Shown: positions 38,701-44,170 of the stretch, piece after piece
Layout of the letters: each line of letters begins with the position of its first letter
Numbering within the stretch: the stretch's first letter is position 1
Source of the DNA: Lepus europaeus
Lineage: Eukaryota > Chordata > Mammalia > Lagomorpha > Leporidae
Assembly (NCBI RefSeq): GCF_033115175.1
Contig: NC_084835.1
Coordinates: 26,555,858-26,619,857 of the forward strand
Reading direction: 5' to 3'
Length of the DNA stretch: 64,000 nt
Program-made: the position numbers and the translations under genes
The notes under the pieces: generated by a model
Seen by the model: the letters and a program-made list of their open reading frames with translations, nothing else
The model's database searches: none
Told to the model about the DNA's origin: nothing

Positions 38701-39378
38701 CCGCAGGCAGAGGATTAGCCTATTGAGCTGTGGCGCCGGCCTATTACTTTAAGATTTTGAGCTACATATATCTCTTTCATAAAAGAAAGGTATAAAACTA
38801 TGAAGCCACAGGGCAGGTGTTTGTAGCGCAGCAGCTTACGCCGCTACCTGTGATGTCAGCATCCTATACTGAAGTGCCAGTTCTAGTCCTGGCTACTGGG
38901 TTTCCTGCTAATGAGTCTTGAATGCAGAAGACAGCTTAAGTACTTGGACCCCTGCCAACCATAGGGGAGACCCACATGGAGTTCCTGGCTCTTGGCTTCA
39001 GCCTAGCCCAGACCTGGCTGTTACATGTTGCAGCCATTTGAGGAGTGAACCAGTAGATGGAAGATCTTTCTCTCTCTCTCTGCCTTTCAAATAAATAAAT
39101 AAATCTTAAAAAAAGAAGACTATCAAGTCAAAGGAAAAAGAAGTAGAGATGTCTTCCATCTCAAAAACTCCCACAAAACACAAAAGGGTAGGATAAATGT
39201 GGGAAAGGCAGACAGGAGCAGCGTGATCCGAGTTACTCACAGGATCTACAGTTGGAAGATTGGAAAGTCTTCTCCTTTTCCTGCTTGGGCCTGGTGTGGA
39301 CACAGAATGGTGCCCGTCATCAAAGTCCCCACTGACACTGCTGGAAGGGGAGGTAGCTCTTCTTCTCTTGGAACCCAT
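3222..39378 (-). CDS. PBRM1: PBRM1 (polybromo-1 / BAF180), 5' portion, 6 coding exons, runs off left edge
   Basis: PBRM1 is the multi-bromodomain subunit of the nuclear PBAF (SWI/SNF) remodeller and reads acetylated histones. Coding exons on the minus strand: 39378-39241, 37329-37232, 21024-20877, 12269-12126, 8177-8061, 3290-3222. They join in frame to 238 residues beginning [14 protein letters not shown], nearly identical to human PBRM1 as I remember it. Bromodomain 1 (about 47-150) is complete, including the PDYY motif at 82-85 and the acetyl-lysine-binding Asn region [11 protein letters not shown] at 118-128. An acidic linker (about 158-168) follows. Bromodomain 2 starts near 178 and is cut after residue 238 ([21 protein letters not shown] at 218-238). 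Every junction has AG/GT dinucleotides. The rest of the protein (four and a half bromodomains, BAH domains, HMG box) must lie left of position 1. Confidence 0.97.
3480..3797 (-). mobile_element. C-SINE variant B, left arm of inverted pair
   Basis: Starts TTTTTTGACAGGCAGAGTGG, ends CACGGTGCCAGCC. Faces the next copy head to head with about 40-50 bp between. Confidence 0.95.
3838..4168 (+). mobile_element. C-SINE variant B, right arm of inverted pair
   Basis: Reads CTAATCCTCCGCCTGTGGCG through AACTCTGTC and poly(A). Its first two dozen bases are degraded. Confidence 0.95.
4169..5215. other. PBRM1 intron, unique sequence
   Basis: No exon, RNA gene or clear repeat recognised. Confidence 0.6.
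5218..5462 (-). mobile_element. C-SINE variant A, diverged
   Basis: Begins AAAGATTTATGTATTTAATT; strongly mutated old copy. Confidence 0.8.
5484..5808 (+). mobile_element. C-SINE variant A
   Basis: GGGGTCAGTGCTGTGGTGCA to AGTAAGTAAATAAATC. Confidence 0.92.
5815..6137 (+). mobile_element. C-SINE variant A
   Basis: Tandem to the previous copy; starts GGGGCCTGTACTGTGGCACA. Confidence 0.92.
6148..6444 (-). mobile_element. C-SINE variant A, diverged
   Basis: TTATTTTTATTTGAAAAGCA at the tail side; ends CACCTGGCCC. Confidence 0.85.
6525..6842 (-). mobile_element. C-SINE variant A
   Basis: Full-length, ends CAGTGCTGGCCC; poly(T) at the tail side. Confidence 0.92.
7190..7436 (-). mobile_element. 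C-SINE variant A, 5'-truncated
   Basis: Stops at CCATAGCAAAGAGCT, lacking the head; 20-nt poly(T). Confidence 0.9.
7576..7852 (+). mobile_element. C-SINE variant A, internally deleted
   Basis: GGGGCCAGTATCATGACACA to AAATAAATAAATCTT, about 50 bp short in the middle. Confidence 0.9.
8061..8177 (-). CDS. PBRM1: PBRM1 exon 6: start of bromodomain 2, residues 177-215
   Basis: Encodes [20 protein letters not shown] then [19 protein letters not shown]. Acceptor CACCCTCTAG, donor GTAAGT, 39 codons, phase 0. His at 202 replaces the Arg I recall in human. Confidence 0.95.
8178..9125. other. PBRM1 intron, unique sequence
   Basis: Nothing recognised between exon 6 and the SINE at 9128. Confidence 0.6.
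9128..9442 (-). mobile_element. C-SINE variant A
   Basis: Full length, ends CACAGCGCCAGCCCC. Confidence 0.93.
9590..9868 (-). mobile_element. C-SINE variant A, diverged
   Basis: CATCTACTGGTTCACTCGTC to GCCAAATATCTGCTCC. Confidence 0.8.
9899..10198 (+). mobile_element. C-SINE variant A, diverged
   Basis: GGGTAAGTGTTGTGGCACAG to an altered AATAAATTC tail. Confidence 0.82.
10415..10746 (+). mobile_element. C-SINE variant A
   Basis: AACGCTGGCATTGCAGGTGA through 23-nt poly(A). Confidence 0.92.
10946..11266 (-). mobile_element. C-SINE variant B with perfect TSD
   Basis: Flanked by CCAAGTACAGTTTTT on both sides (about 10929 and 11267). One of the youngest-looking copies. Confidence 0.96.
11354..11684 (+). 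mobile_element. C-SINE variant A
   Basis: GGGGTAGATGCCATGGCATG to AAATAAATAAATAAATC. Confidence 0.88.
12126..12269 (-). CDS. PBRM1: PBRM1 exon 5: end of bromodomain 1 and acidic linker, residues 129-176
   Basis: Encodes [20 protein letters not shown] followed by an acidic run ([13 protein letters not shown]) and TGTEG. Helix C of bromodomain 1 plus the linker to bromodomain 2. The linker differs slightly from remembered human (GDAED against GEADD; GTGTEG against GTVTEG). Exact 48-codon exon, phase 0. Confidence 0.95.
12570..12880 (+). mobile_element. C-SINE variant A
   Basis: GGGGCCAATGCTGTGGCGTA to AAATAAATAAATCTT then an (A4C)n tail. Confidence 0.92.
12942..13255 (-). mobile_element. C-SINE variant A, diverged
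   Basis: TTTTCACTTTATTTGAAAGG to AAACACCCACCC. Confidence 0.85.
13296..13590 (+). mobile_element. C-SINE variant A, diverged
   Basis: GCTGGGGCACATGTTGTGGT to CTTTCAAATAAATTT. Confidence 0.85.
13815..13922 (+). mobile_element. C-SINE variant A, middle fragment
   Basis: CATTTCCCACATTGGAGTGC to GCAGCAGATGATG; probably split by the following insertion. Confidence 0.7.
13925..14232 (+). mobile_element. C-SINE variant A
   Basis: GAGGCAGGCGCTGTGGCAGA to CAAACAAATAAATT. Confidence 0.9.
14240..14566 (+). mobile_element. C-SINE variant A
   Basis: CTGGAGTCAGTTCTAGGGCA to AAATAAATAAAATC. Confidence 0.9.
14768..15103 (+). mobile_element. C-SINE variant A
   Basis: GGGCCAGTGCTGTGGCACAG to AAATAAATAAATAAATC plus poly(A), inserted in L1; TSD about AAAGGTAAAGATTA at 14755 and 15102. 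Confidence 0.92.
15446..15696 (+). mobile_element. C-SINE variant A, 5'-truncated
   Basis: Starts in the body (GGAGTGCCAGTTAGAGTCCC); tail AAATAAATAAATC. Confidence 0.85.
16181..16200. repeat. (TA)n microsatellite
   Basis: About ten uninterrupted TA units. Confidence 0.95.
16430..16742 (-). mobile_element. C-SINE variant A, diverged
   Basis: CATCCACTGGTTCACTCTTC to ACAACACCAGTCTC. Confidence 0.85.
16789..17080 (+). mobile_element. C-SINE variant A, with internal deletion
   Basis: GGGGCCGACACTGTGGCGCA, then poly(A) of about 23 nt. Confidence 0.92.
17099..17358 (+). mobile_element. C-SINE variant A, 5'-truncated and diverged
   Basis: AGTTCCATATCAAAGTGTTT to GCCTCTCAAATGG. Confidence 0.75.
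17449..17790 (+). mobile_element. C-SINE variant A
   Basis: GGGGCCAGTGCTGTGGCACA to CAAATAAATCAATC and 22-nt poly(A). Confidence 0.93.
17912..18232 (+). mobile_element. C-SINE variant B with TSD
   Basis: AAATTAAGCTCCA flanks both ends (about 17899 and 18230). Confidence 0.95.
18414..18746 (+). mobile_element. C-SINE variant A, host of a nested B copy
   Basis: GGGGGCCGGCGCTGTGGTGC; the tail is interrupted by the next element and resumes at about 19094. Confidence 0.93.
18747..19093 (-). mobile_element. C-SINE variant B inserted in an A tail
   Basis: AAAATAAATAAATCTT duplicated on both sides is the TSD, formed from the host tail. Confidence 0.95.
19127..19750 (+). mobile_element. C-SINE variant A, split by a second A copy
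   Basis: Body 19127-19393; tail (ACTCTGTTTTCCAAATAAGT) resumes about 19712. Confidence 0.8.
19394..19710 (-). mobile_element. C-SINE variant A nested in the previous one
   Basis: TTTAAAGGTTTATTTATTTA, (GA)n, then ends near GAAGCTTAGCC. Confidence 0.9.
19894..20232 (+). mobile_element. C-SINE variant A
   Basis: GGGGCCAGTGCTGTGGCATA to CAAATAAATAAATC. Confidence 0.93.
20279..20650 (+). mobile_element. C-SINE variant B with (AAAT)n tail
   Basis: GGCCGGCGCCATGGCTCAAC; the tail has become an AATAAATAAATAAATAAA microsatellite. Confidence 0.95.
20877..21024 (-). CDS. PBRM1: PBRM1 exon 4: bromodomain 1 core, residues 79-128
   Basis: Encodes [20 protein letters not shown] through [11 protein letters not shown]. 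Contains the ZA-loop PDYY and the conserved Asn that contacts acetyl-lysine. Acceptor TATAACAG, donor GTAAGA. The codon giving Ala125 is Ser in human as I recall. Confidence 0.95.
21178..21528 (+). mobile_element. C-SINE variant A with TSD
   Basis: AGAACTAAATG(A/G) before 21178 and again at about 21526. Confidence 0.94.
22026..22305 (+). mobile_element. C-SINE variant A, 45-bp internal deletion
   Basis: GGGGCCGGCGCTGTGGAGCA; GACTGACA repeated on both sides (TSD). Confidence 0.93.
22338..22671 (-). mobile_element. C-SINE variant B with TSD
   Basis: CTGGAATTTCTT at 22326 and about 22671. Confidence 0.95.
22760..23095 (+). mobile_element. LTR-like remnant with tandem duplication
   Basis: GCATGCTCAATAAATCTAAC looks like an LTR R/U5 region. 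The segment 22949-22989 is repeated with changes at 22990-23033. Family not assigned; no viral genes next to it. Confidence 0.4.
23395..23715 (-). mobile_element. C-SINE variant A, diverged
   Basis: TATTTTCACTTTATTTGAAA to ATAAATGCCAATC. Confidence 0.82.
23785..24025 (-). mobile_element. C-SINE variant A, diverged
   Basis: AATTATTTAAGAGGCAGAGA to TCCTGACCAGTAAGC. Confidence 0.78.
24092..24392 (+). mobile_element. C-SINE variant A
   Basis: GGGGCCTGTGTTGTGGAGCA; the CT-rich stretch is deleted. Confidence 0.92.
24508..24878 (-). mobile_element. C-SINE variant A with (GA)n expansion
   Basis: GA run about 24580-24617. The flank CATCTATTTA at 24500 and 24888 is the TSD. Confidence 0.93.
24890..25320. 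other. PBRM1 intron, unique sequence
   Basis: Nothing recognised. Confidence 0.5.
25325..25640 (-). mobile_element. C-SINE variant A, diverged
   Basis: AAAGATTTACTTACTTACTG to AATACAACAAACATAGCC. Confidence 0.82.
25645..26830. other. PBRM1 intron, unassigned
   Basis: No exon or SINE. The part around 26,500-26,640 (GGCCAATAAAAGG) has the look of an old interspersed repeat but I cannot name it. Confidence 0.45.
26832..27125 (+). mobile_element. C-SINE variant A, diverged
   Basis: GGGGCTGGCACTTTAGCTCA to TTTCAAATACATAAACC. Confidence 0.85.
27176..27454 (+). mobile_element. C-SINE variant A, internally deleted, with TSD
   Basis: AAACTTAGACCTC on both sides; about 50 bp lost after CACCCGCAG. 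Confidence 0.93.
27740..27990 (-). mobile_element. C-SINE variant A, head missing
   Basis: Joins head to head with the next fragment near 27990. Confidence 0.85.
27991..28168 (+). mobile_element. C-SINE variant A, 3' half
   Basis: CCTACATGGGAGACGTGGTT to AAACAAATAGATAAATC; forms an inverted junction with the previous fragment. Confidence 0.82.
28300..28615 (-). mobile_element. C-SINE variant A
   Basis: AAAGGTTTATTTATTTGAAA to CACAACACTGGCTCC. Confidence 0.9.
28690..29515. mobile_element. Ancient interspersed repeat, split by a SINE
   Basis: TTAGTTTCCTACGGTTGCTG, then after the SINE CACAAGTCCAAAATGGGTCT and CATTCCTCGGCTTGTC: a widely dispersed mammalian repeat whose name I cannot assign with confidence. 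A small C-SINE-like head sits at about 29,331-29,370. Confidence 0.6.
28760..29072 (+). mobile_element. C-SINE variant A
   Basis: GAGGCCACGGATTAACACCC to poly(A); interrupts the repeat above. Confidence 0.92.
29665..29985 (-). mobile_element. C-SINE variant A with G-rich insertion
   Basis: Normal ends; 29,721-29,751 is a run of G tracts not found in other copies. Confidence 0.93.
29989..30327 (-). mobile_element. C-SINE variant B
   Basis: Directly behind the previous copy. (A)AGCTGATC(C)TTTT at 29981 and 30327 is the TSD. Confidence 0.95.
30386..30742 (-). mobile_element. C-SINE variant B with TSD
   Basis: TCAATGAAAGGT at 30373 and 30743. Confidence 0.96.
30850..31090 (+). mobile_element. 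C-SINE variant A, internally deleted
   Basis: GGAGCCAGCATCATAGTATA to CTCTCAAATGAATC. Confidence 0.88.
31128..31397 (+). mobile_element. C-SINE variant A, 5'-truncated
   Basis: GGTTCTTCAATGTGGGCGTC to AAATAAATAAATC. Confidence 0.87.
31540..31832 (+). mobile_element. C-SINE variant A, internally deleted
   Basis: GGGCTGGTGTTGTGGTATAA; GTTCAGTT / GTTCAATT flanks. Confidence 0.92.
31865..32140 (+). mobile_element. C-SINE variant A, diverged
   Basis: GTTGGGAGTACAGCACAGCA to CAAATAAATCAATC. Confidence 0.87.
32167..32527 (+). mobile_element. C-SINE variant B with TSD
   Basis: GAAAATTGCAGAAACT at 32150 and 32527. Confidence 0.96.
32623..32956 (+). mobile_element. C-SINE variant B
   Basis: Head lacks GGCC; AATAACTTTT repeated at 32612 and 32951 (TSD). 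Confidence 0.95.
32960..33220 (+). mobile_element. LTR-like remnant
   Basis: CATATAAGGC TATA-like box, then a Phe/Ser-rich-looking CT tract and AAGTGGCGAGTAACC at the edge. Weak resemblance to an ERV LTR; no genes attached. Confidence 0.3.
33480..33575 (+). mobile_element. C-SINE variant A, 5' fragment
   Basis: CTGTGGTGTAGTAAGTTAAG to GCTGCTCCACTTCC, then homopolymer. Confidence 0.85.
33586..33899 (+). mobile_element. C-SINE variant A
   Basis: GGGGCTGGCACCATGGCGCA; head partly resembles variant B (TAATCCTCCGCCTGCGGCGC). Confidence 0.93.
33900..34236 (-). mobile_element. C-SINE variant B nested in an A tail
   Basis: AGTAAAATCTT / AGTAAATAAAATCTT on the two sides. Confidence 0.95.
34313..34642 (-). 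mobile_element. C-SINE variant B nested in an A tail
   Basis: TACTTATTT at 34304 and 34643 is the TSD; splits the next copy from its poly(T). Confidence 0.95.
34643..34885 (-). mobile_element. C-SINE variant A, head missing
   Basis: TTATTTATTTCAAAATTGGA to GCAGCCAGGACTAAAACTG. Confidence 0.9.
35186..35442 (+). mobile_element. C-SINE variant A, 5'-truncated
   Basis: AGATGCCGGTTCGTATCCTG to poly(A). Confidence 0.88.
35506..35771 (+). mobile_element. C-SINE variant A, head deleted
   Basis: GGAGCCAGCGCTGGCATCAC to CAAATAAAATAAATAG. Confidence 0.9.
35772..36099 (+). mobile_element. C-SINE variant A
   Basis: Inserted directly in the tail of the previous copy; GGGGCCGGTGCTATGGTGTA. Confidence 0.94.
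37232..37329 (-). CDS. PBRM1: PBRM1 exon 3: start of bromodomain 1, residues 47-79
   Basis: Encodes [20 protein letters not shown] and then [12 protein letters not shown], helix Z of bromodomain 1. Acceptor ATGTGTAG, donor GTGAGT, phase 2 (Arg79 is split). The intron to exon 4 is about 16.2 kb and filled with SINEs and L1. Confidence 0.95.
37330..37865. other. PBRM1 intron, unique sequence
   Basis: Nothing recognised between exon 3 and the SINE at 37868. Confidence 0.55.
37868..38185 (-). mobile_element. C-SINE variant B with TSD
   Basis: TTCACTT(C/G)G before and after. Confidence 0.95.
38300..38334. repeat. (CA)n microsatellite, compound with GCACGCACAC
   Basis: Alternating purine-pyrimidine, about 35 nt. 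Confidence 0.95.
38391..38741 (-). mobile_element. C-SINE variant B with TSD
   Basis: CTATTACTTT at 38383 and 38741. Confidence 0.95.
38808..39116 (+). mobile_element. C-SINE variant A, diverged
   Basis: CAGGGCAGGTGTTTGTAGCG to AAATAAATAAATAAATC. Last SINE before the SINE-free interval; its tail is about 125 bp from PBRM1 exon 2. Confidence 0.88.
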
Positions 39379-39393
39379 GGAATCCAACTTCTT
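39241..39393 (-). CDS. PBRM1: PBRM1 exon 2: start codon, residues 1-46
   Basis: The ATG is at 39378-39376, preceded by 15 nt of 5'UTR back to the acceptor (TTATTTCTTATAG). Donor is GTGAGT after Pro46. The exon encodes the Ser-rich and basic N-terminus (KRRR at 4-7, RKRRR at 33-37, a likely nuclear localisation signal). An in-frame TTG lies three codons upstream but is not a plausible start. Confidence 0.95.
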
Positions 39394-41869
39394 CTATAAG
39401 AAATAATTAGCCATGTCCTTATGTTTAAATTTAGACTCTGCCACCAAGCCCTCAGCTAGTCACCTGCCACCAAATTTTTGGCTCACCCAAGAAGATATTT
39501 TAATTCTTACAAAAGAGTGTAACTACTTAGACCCTTCTACAATTTAAGTTGTGGATCATTGTTTCAGCCTTCTCACTTACCAGAACATAATACTTTCAGT
39601 GGTGAGGGGACAAATTCAGTAAAAGTATACAATTTTGAATGACTCGACCACTTCTGGCTCTAAATTTACCCTGGACTGGTGTTTCCCAACTCATGTGGAA
39701 TGGTACTTTGGTGTACTGAAGGTACTAATTCCTCAGCCTCTGCTTTTCCATGTGCCTTACAATTAGGATGGTTTTCCAGGCAGGCCATGATGCAGAAAAG
39801 GGTAGGAGGCAGTGCCTAAGGCAAATGAATAGTGGGAAAAAAGTACAGGGACAAAGGACAATGATCCTTGTAGCATTTTATATTTAACATCCTGAAAACG
39901 AATGTTCTTCAGTCATTTAAGCAGAAACTGCAAGACGTACCCTTGGAAAACACTTAGGATAACTTGCCATATGTAGGCAGAAGTAGTAGAACTGTGCTTT
40001 GAAAGTCTTCTGTTAATCCAGACTAACTTCCCTTTCAGTTATATGAGGTCCTTTATCCTGATAAATTTTGAAATCACAGCTTCCAGTTTCAGTACATAAT
40101 CTGGAAGAACACCTCATAATGAGCTTTTAGGCCCTGCTTTATGTTCAGAAACACATAAATATTTGCTCTCAGTGTCGGGCTGGCTGTAAATAATCTTAAC
40201 ACACTTTACAGGGATGTGCATTTCACTCTAACACCAGAAATGCAACCACAGAAATAATCTGCTCCATAGAGAAAAAGGATACAGAACTAAGAAAGTTCTA
40301 CAACACATACATAATTTAACAATAGTATCAAACACTATATTGTTAATTTGAAGGACTTTTTCTAAAGCTAAAAGAAAAAACAGATCCCAATTTCACTGAT
40401 CAACATTCAACTTTGGGAAACTAAGACACCAGCAGCTGAATGAATAAAGAATAGGAGAGCACTGGTTGCCAGCAGTACAGAGAGAAAAGCTGGGGACCTG
40501 CAGGGAAGGGAAAGCAGGAAGAAAACAAGAAGTTCTGGTAAGCAACAAGAAACAGAAGTAGTCTACTATTTCTTCCTCCCAACTAAAGCCCACAGGGTAT
40601 TTTAAAGCAGAACCTAGCATAACAATGCTCCTTTTAGGCTTTGGTTTGTTATACAGTATATTGGTTTGAAGTTGAGTAGCCAAAAGCTTCAAAGAGCTTA
40701 AGGACAGACAAGTTTTGTTGATTTTTGTTCGTTTTATAAAAAGCTGATAAAGTGGCCTTAATTCATTGAGAAAAAAAGGACCAATCCTTTCTAAACAATC
40801 CATCACAAGGACACAAGTGAATTTGGTAATCATGAAGAGGGAATCTTAATGGCAAGGATAACGAAATTGAAGGAAGGTGGAAGGGAAGACAAGGAATGAC
40901 AGAAAAGGGGGTGCAGATGATCAGTAATTTACCAGCTTTACCAGAGCACAACCAGCGCCTCGAAACGCCAGTCTCCTCATTATGTCTGAAGGCCAAGTGA
41001 AGCCAGTGGGAGAAGGCAGGGCTTTAGAAGTGCTGATTCAGGGTTAGTATATTCAAAACTGAAAAAGAACAAGGCAGAGAGACGGGAAAAAGAAAAGAGG
41101 AGTCAGAAGGAGTACAACTGCGCACGAATAGACAGAACACATTCAAACAGAACTGCTACAGAAAGATAAGAGACCTGGAGAAAACAGGCCTATCAGTTCT
41201 CTTGCATCTATCAAAAAACACACTGCTACAAAGGCTCACTAACAGTACTTGACATTTCCTCCATTTTAACACTGAGCGCTTTCGTATACTTAAAGACGTC
41301 TCACTGAGGGTCCCCTTTACTCACATGGAATGACTGTCAATTCCAGGAATGAAGCATGCCTGCCCAACTGCCCCCTAGTCAATAAGAGCAGAGTTCAATC
41401 ACAGAGCTGGAATGGAGAGTGAACACATGTGGGAGGCTCACATGTGACACCAAGTGTTGGCAAGCTGGAACAAACCGAGAATGGCTCGTGTGAGCGACAA
41501 GTTCGGAAAACTCCTCCCCCAACCCCAACATTCAGAGACAGACATTTCTTTCCAAAAGTCCTATTTGCACTGGAAAGACACAGCATATAAGTTTAGCAAG
41601 GTTAAAAAAAAATGCCTTCAACGATTTTTGCAGTTCAAAATTACTTTTGCAAACAAATTGAAAACCAAATGACAAAAATATAAATTACCAGTGTGAGTAC
41701 CTAGTTTAGATACAATACCCCAAATCCTGAATAAGAAAAAGATGCAATCCAATGATAACTTTCAAATGTTTTCTTATCCAAAGGACATAATTTAAAAATG
41801 TAATTTGGAAGTTTGGCAAGAAAGGCAATCTTGCAAGGTACAAGGAACAATAGGACCACCACTCAAAAC

Positions 41870-41990
41870 CAAGTCCCAGGTCTTTCACCTCTAATTATCT
41901 GTTTGATGTTGCCTGGGTCATAACCTCTCAGGTCTGTTTCCTCATCTCTAAGTGAGAAAAGTAAAATGTGCACAGAGCCCTTGGATTGCT
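41870..41990 (+). mobile_element. MIR fragment
   Basis: TGCCTGGGTCATAACCTCTC, GTTTCCTCATCTCTAAG in MIR order. Confidence 0.6.
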
Positions 41991-42615
41991 GAGACAGTGA
42001 AAGGAGACCCCAACTCTAGCACCACATGCTTCCTGGACACAGGAACAGCATCTTACTCAATTCTGTAGCCCTTACAAACTAATATTTCTTATAGGATGGG
42101 TGCTCAATTGTTCTTAATACGTGTACTGAAAGTGCACAAAAACAGGGTCTTTAACAAAAAGGTCATTTGCATAATTTAAAGGCCTGAAAGCACCCTTCAG
42201 CAATTTTATTCCATGAAGAGATTCTGGAGTTCAATTCCAGGCTTTAAAAGGGCCTTGACTGTAGTCACAAGTCCACAAGTCTGACTGCCAATGAGAATTT
42301 ACCATGGACAGTAAATAATACTTCATAATGTACAACTGGGAGAATATTTACTCTATAGAGCCACATGGTATATTGTGACAGTCTATAAACTTCTAGTACT
42401 TTCTTATTTTTTAATGGTATTTAGTTCTGTAATATATGCAAGCTTTAGAAAAAATACCAGGAAACCTAAGACTCAAAACTTAAAAAAAAAAATAGCACCC
42501 ATAATCCTACTTCCCAGAGAAAAACTACTCAAATTTTGTGCTCAGAGCTTTTGGCATTCATCTCTGCTTTAATAGCCTAATTTCTTTTAAACAAAAGTGT
42601 TAACAAACTCTAAGT

Positions 42616-42640
42616 ATTATTATTATTATTATTATTTCAT
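42616..42640. repeat. (ATT)n microsatellite
   Basis: About eight TAT/ATT units. Confidence 0.95.
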
Positions 42641-43236
42641 GGCCTCTGTTTTAAGTTAGGGAAGATTCTCCCAAGCTAACGTTCTTCCTCATGATGTTTG
42701 ATGTTTTGAGAGCAGTCTATCACAAAGATATAAAATTTATTTATCCAGGGAATTTTGACAGAATACTAATGTACATCTCGAAGTCAAAGAAAATGGTCAA
42801 ACTCCTTCCATTTCTCCAGACACATATCTGTTTCAGTTTTAATCTCAAACACCTCTCCAAAAGGTACTTTCCAACCTTCCACTCTGGATCTTAAAATCCA
42901 GACGGGCAGTTCGCTAACAAGGAACAAAAGCAAAGATTTTACTATTCTTTTATACTGGCACTGAGTACAGCCTGCTTCCCAGATTCGGGGGGAAGCGCAG
43001 TAACGAATGGAAAAACTCCAAGACCGAAAACCATTTGGAGTCCCAGCGTGGAGGAAAAGACAACGTTTTACTCCAGCATATGCCACTCCACCGCGTATTC
43101 GCCATCGGTTTTCCAGGATTCTTCCCTGTCTTTGCCGCTCTTTGTTCCTCTGCACATCGACACTTATTCCTTCTAATAACCGAACTATGCTTCCCTTTCA
43201 GAACGTAAAAAACTTTGATGGAAAAATATTGTTAAA

Positions 43237-43258
43237 ACACACACACACACACACACAA
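43237..43258. repeat. (CA)n microsatellite
   Basis: About eleven CA units. Confidence 0.95.
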
Positions 43259-43801
43259 CAGGCTGTTTTAAACCCCGATTCTTTGTAGTGCAGCGAACGA
43301 GAAGCTGAAACCCTTGGTGTTCAGCCCCTACTCTCAAACACGAGTCGCAGTCACAAAAACACTCGGTCCGAACCGCCGCCCAGAAAGATAAAAGGCGTCT
43401 CCGAGCAGAGTTTGCTGTTGAGCCCCTCAACAGACAACAACAAAAACAGGCCCCAAGCGCCGGCGCCCACGGAGGACCTGCCGACCTGTCACTGGCGGGG
43501 GGCTAAGGGAAACGTTGACAGCTTTGAAGCTGCCGGGCGACGAGCGGGAAAGCGGCGCGCGGAGTTTCCGGGCCGCGACGCGCCTTTGTCCCGGCCGGCA
43601 GGTGCGGCGAGGCTGCGGGGCCCGGCCCGAGGCCCGCCGCCGCGCCCCGCCCCGCCCGCGCGCCCGGCCCGACCGGCGCGTCCCCACGGCCGGGGCGGGG
43701 CCTCCGCCGCGGCGCCCGCCCGCCCGCCCGCCCGGGCCCACACAAAGGCCCGGCGGCGGGCCGAGGGGGAGCGGCCCCGCCCGCCCCGGGCCCGCTCTTA
43801 C

Positions 43802-43950
43802 CCAGCCGCTCCGCCGTCTGCAGCCCCGGCCGCGGTCGCCGACCGCCACGCCCCGCCCCGTGGCCGCCACGGCTGCTGCTATTGCTCCTCCGGCCGCGGC
43901 CGCTGCCGTCGCTCCGGCACCCGCCGCCCTCACCGCCCTCACCCCTCCCA
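43802..43950 (-). other. PBRM1: PBRM1 probable non-coding exon 1 (5'UTR)
   Basis: On the minus strand a clean donor (GGCTGG then GTAAGAGC) ends an exon at 43802 in the CpG island. The coding start lies in the next exon, 4.4 kb downstream, as expected for PBRM1. The right boundary (TSS) is a guess. Confidence 0.5.
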
Positions 43951-44090
43951 GAGCCGCCGCAAAACCAGCCTGGCTGCCGCCAAGCGAGCCCGGCTCCGCG
44001 CGACACTGCGTGCGCGCGCACGCGGAGGAGAGGCGGCGCGCTTTACGACGGTAACGTGACTGCGTGACGCTGGTTCGTGGCCTCAGTTCA

Positions 44091-44096
44091 CACGTG
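44091..44096. promoter_or_regulatory. E-box CACGTG upstream of GNL3
   Basis: Perfect CACGTG palindrome 61 bp before the GNL3 ATG. Myc/Max and USF bind this motif, and GNL3 is a known Myc-responsive gene; occupancy here is inference. Confidence 0.5.
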
Positions 44097-44157
44097 GCGC
44101 TCGCCGAGGAAGGTTGCTGGCGCTTGGTTCTCTGCCGCCGCGGTTTCCGCAGCCAGC

Positions 44158-44170
44158 ATGAAGCGGCCCA
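44158..44170 (+). CDS. GNL3: GNL3 exon 1 coding part (MKRP)
   Basis: Only 13 coding nt before donor GTGAGT; Lys5 is split across intron 1. The 5'UTR upstream lies in the CpG island (TSS not determinable). Confidence 0.93.

Larger units (their letters stand above)
39394..43550 (-). other. PBRM1 intron 1, unique sequence free of C-SINEs
   Basis: More than 4 kb without a recognisable SINE or exon. It holds a partial MIR near 41,880, an (ATT)n run near 42,616 and a (CA)n run near 43,238. Open frames here (for example 40393-40833, minus) have no recognisable homology. Confidence 0.7.
43550..44157. promoter_or_regulatory. CpG island, shared divergent promoter of PBRM1 and GNL3
   Basis: Extremely GC- and CpG-rich block with many CCCGCCC/GGGCGG Sp1-type boxes. 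PBRM1 exon 1 leaves to the left and the GNL3 ATG lies at its right edge, so coding starts diverge from one island. A palindromic E-box CACGTG at 44091-44096 and a TGACG half-site at 44065-44069 sit just upstream of the GNL3 start. No TATA box is evident, as usual for CpG-island promoters. Confidence 0.8.

Noticed and set aside
40393-40833. 146-residue minus-strand open frame in PBRM1 intron 1
   Set aside because: No recognisable domain or homologue; no supporting splice or codon evidence. Could be a chance frame.
43412-44059. 215-residue Arg/Pro/Ala-rich open frame through the CpG island
   Set aside because: Long frames in both strands and all phases are expected in GC-rich DNA. The composition is low complexity and it overlaps promoter and PBRM1 exon 1.
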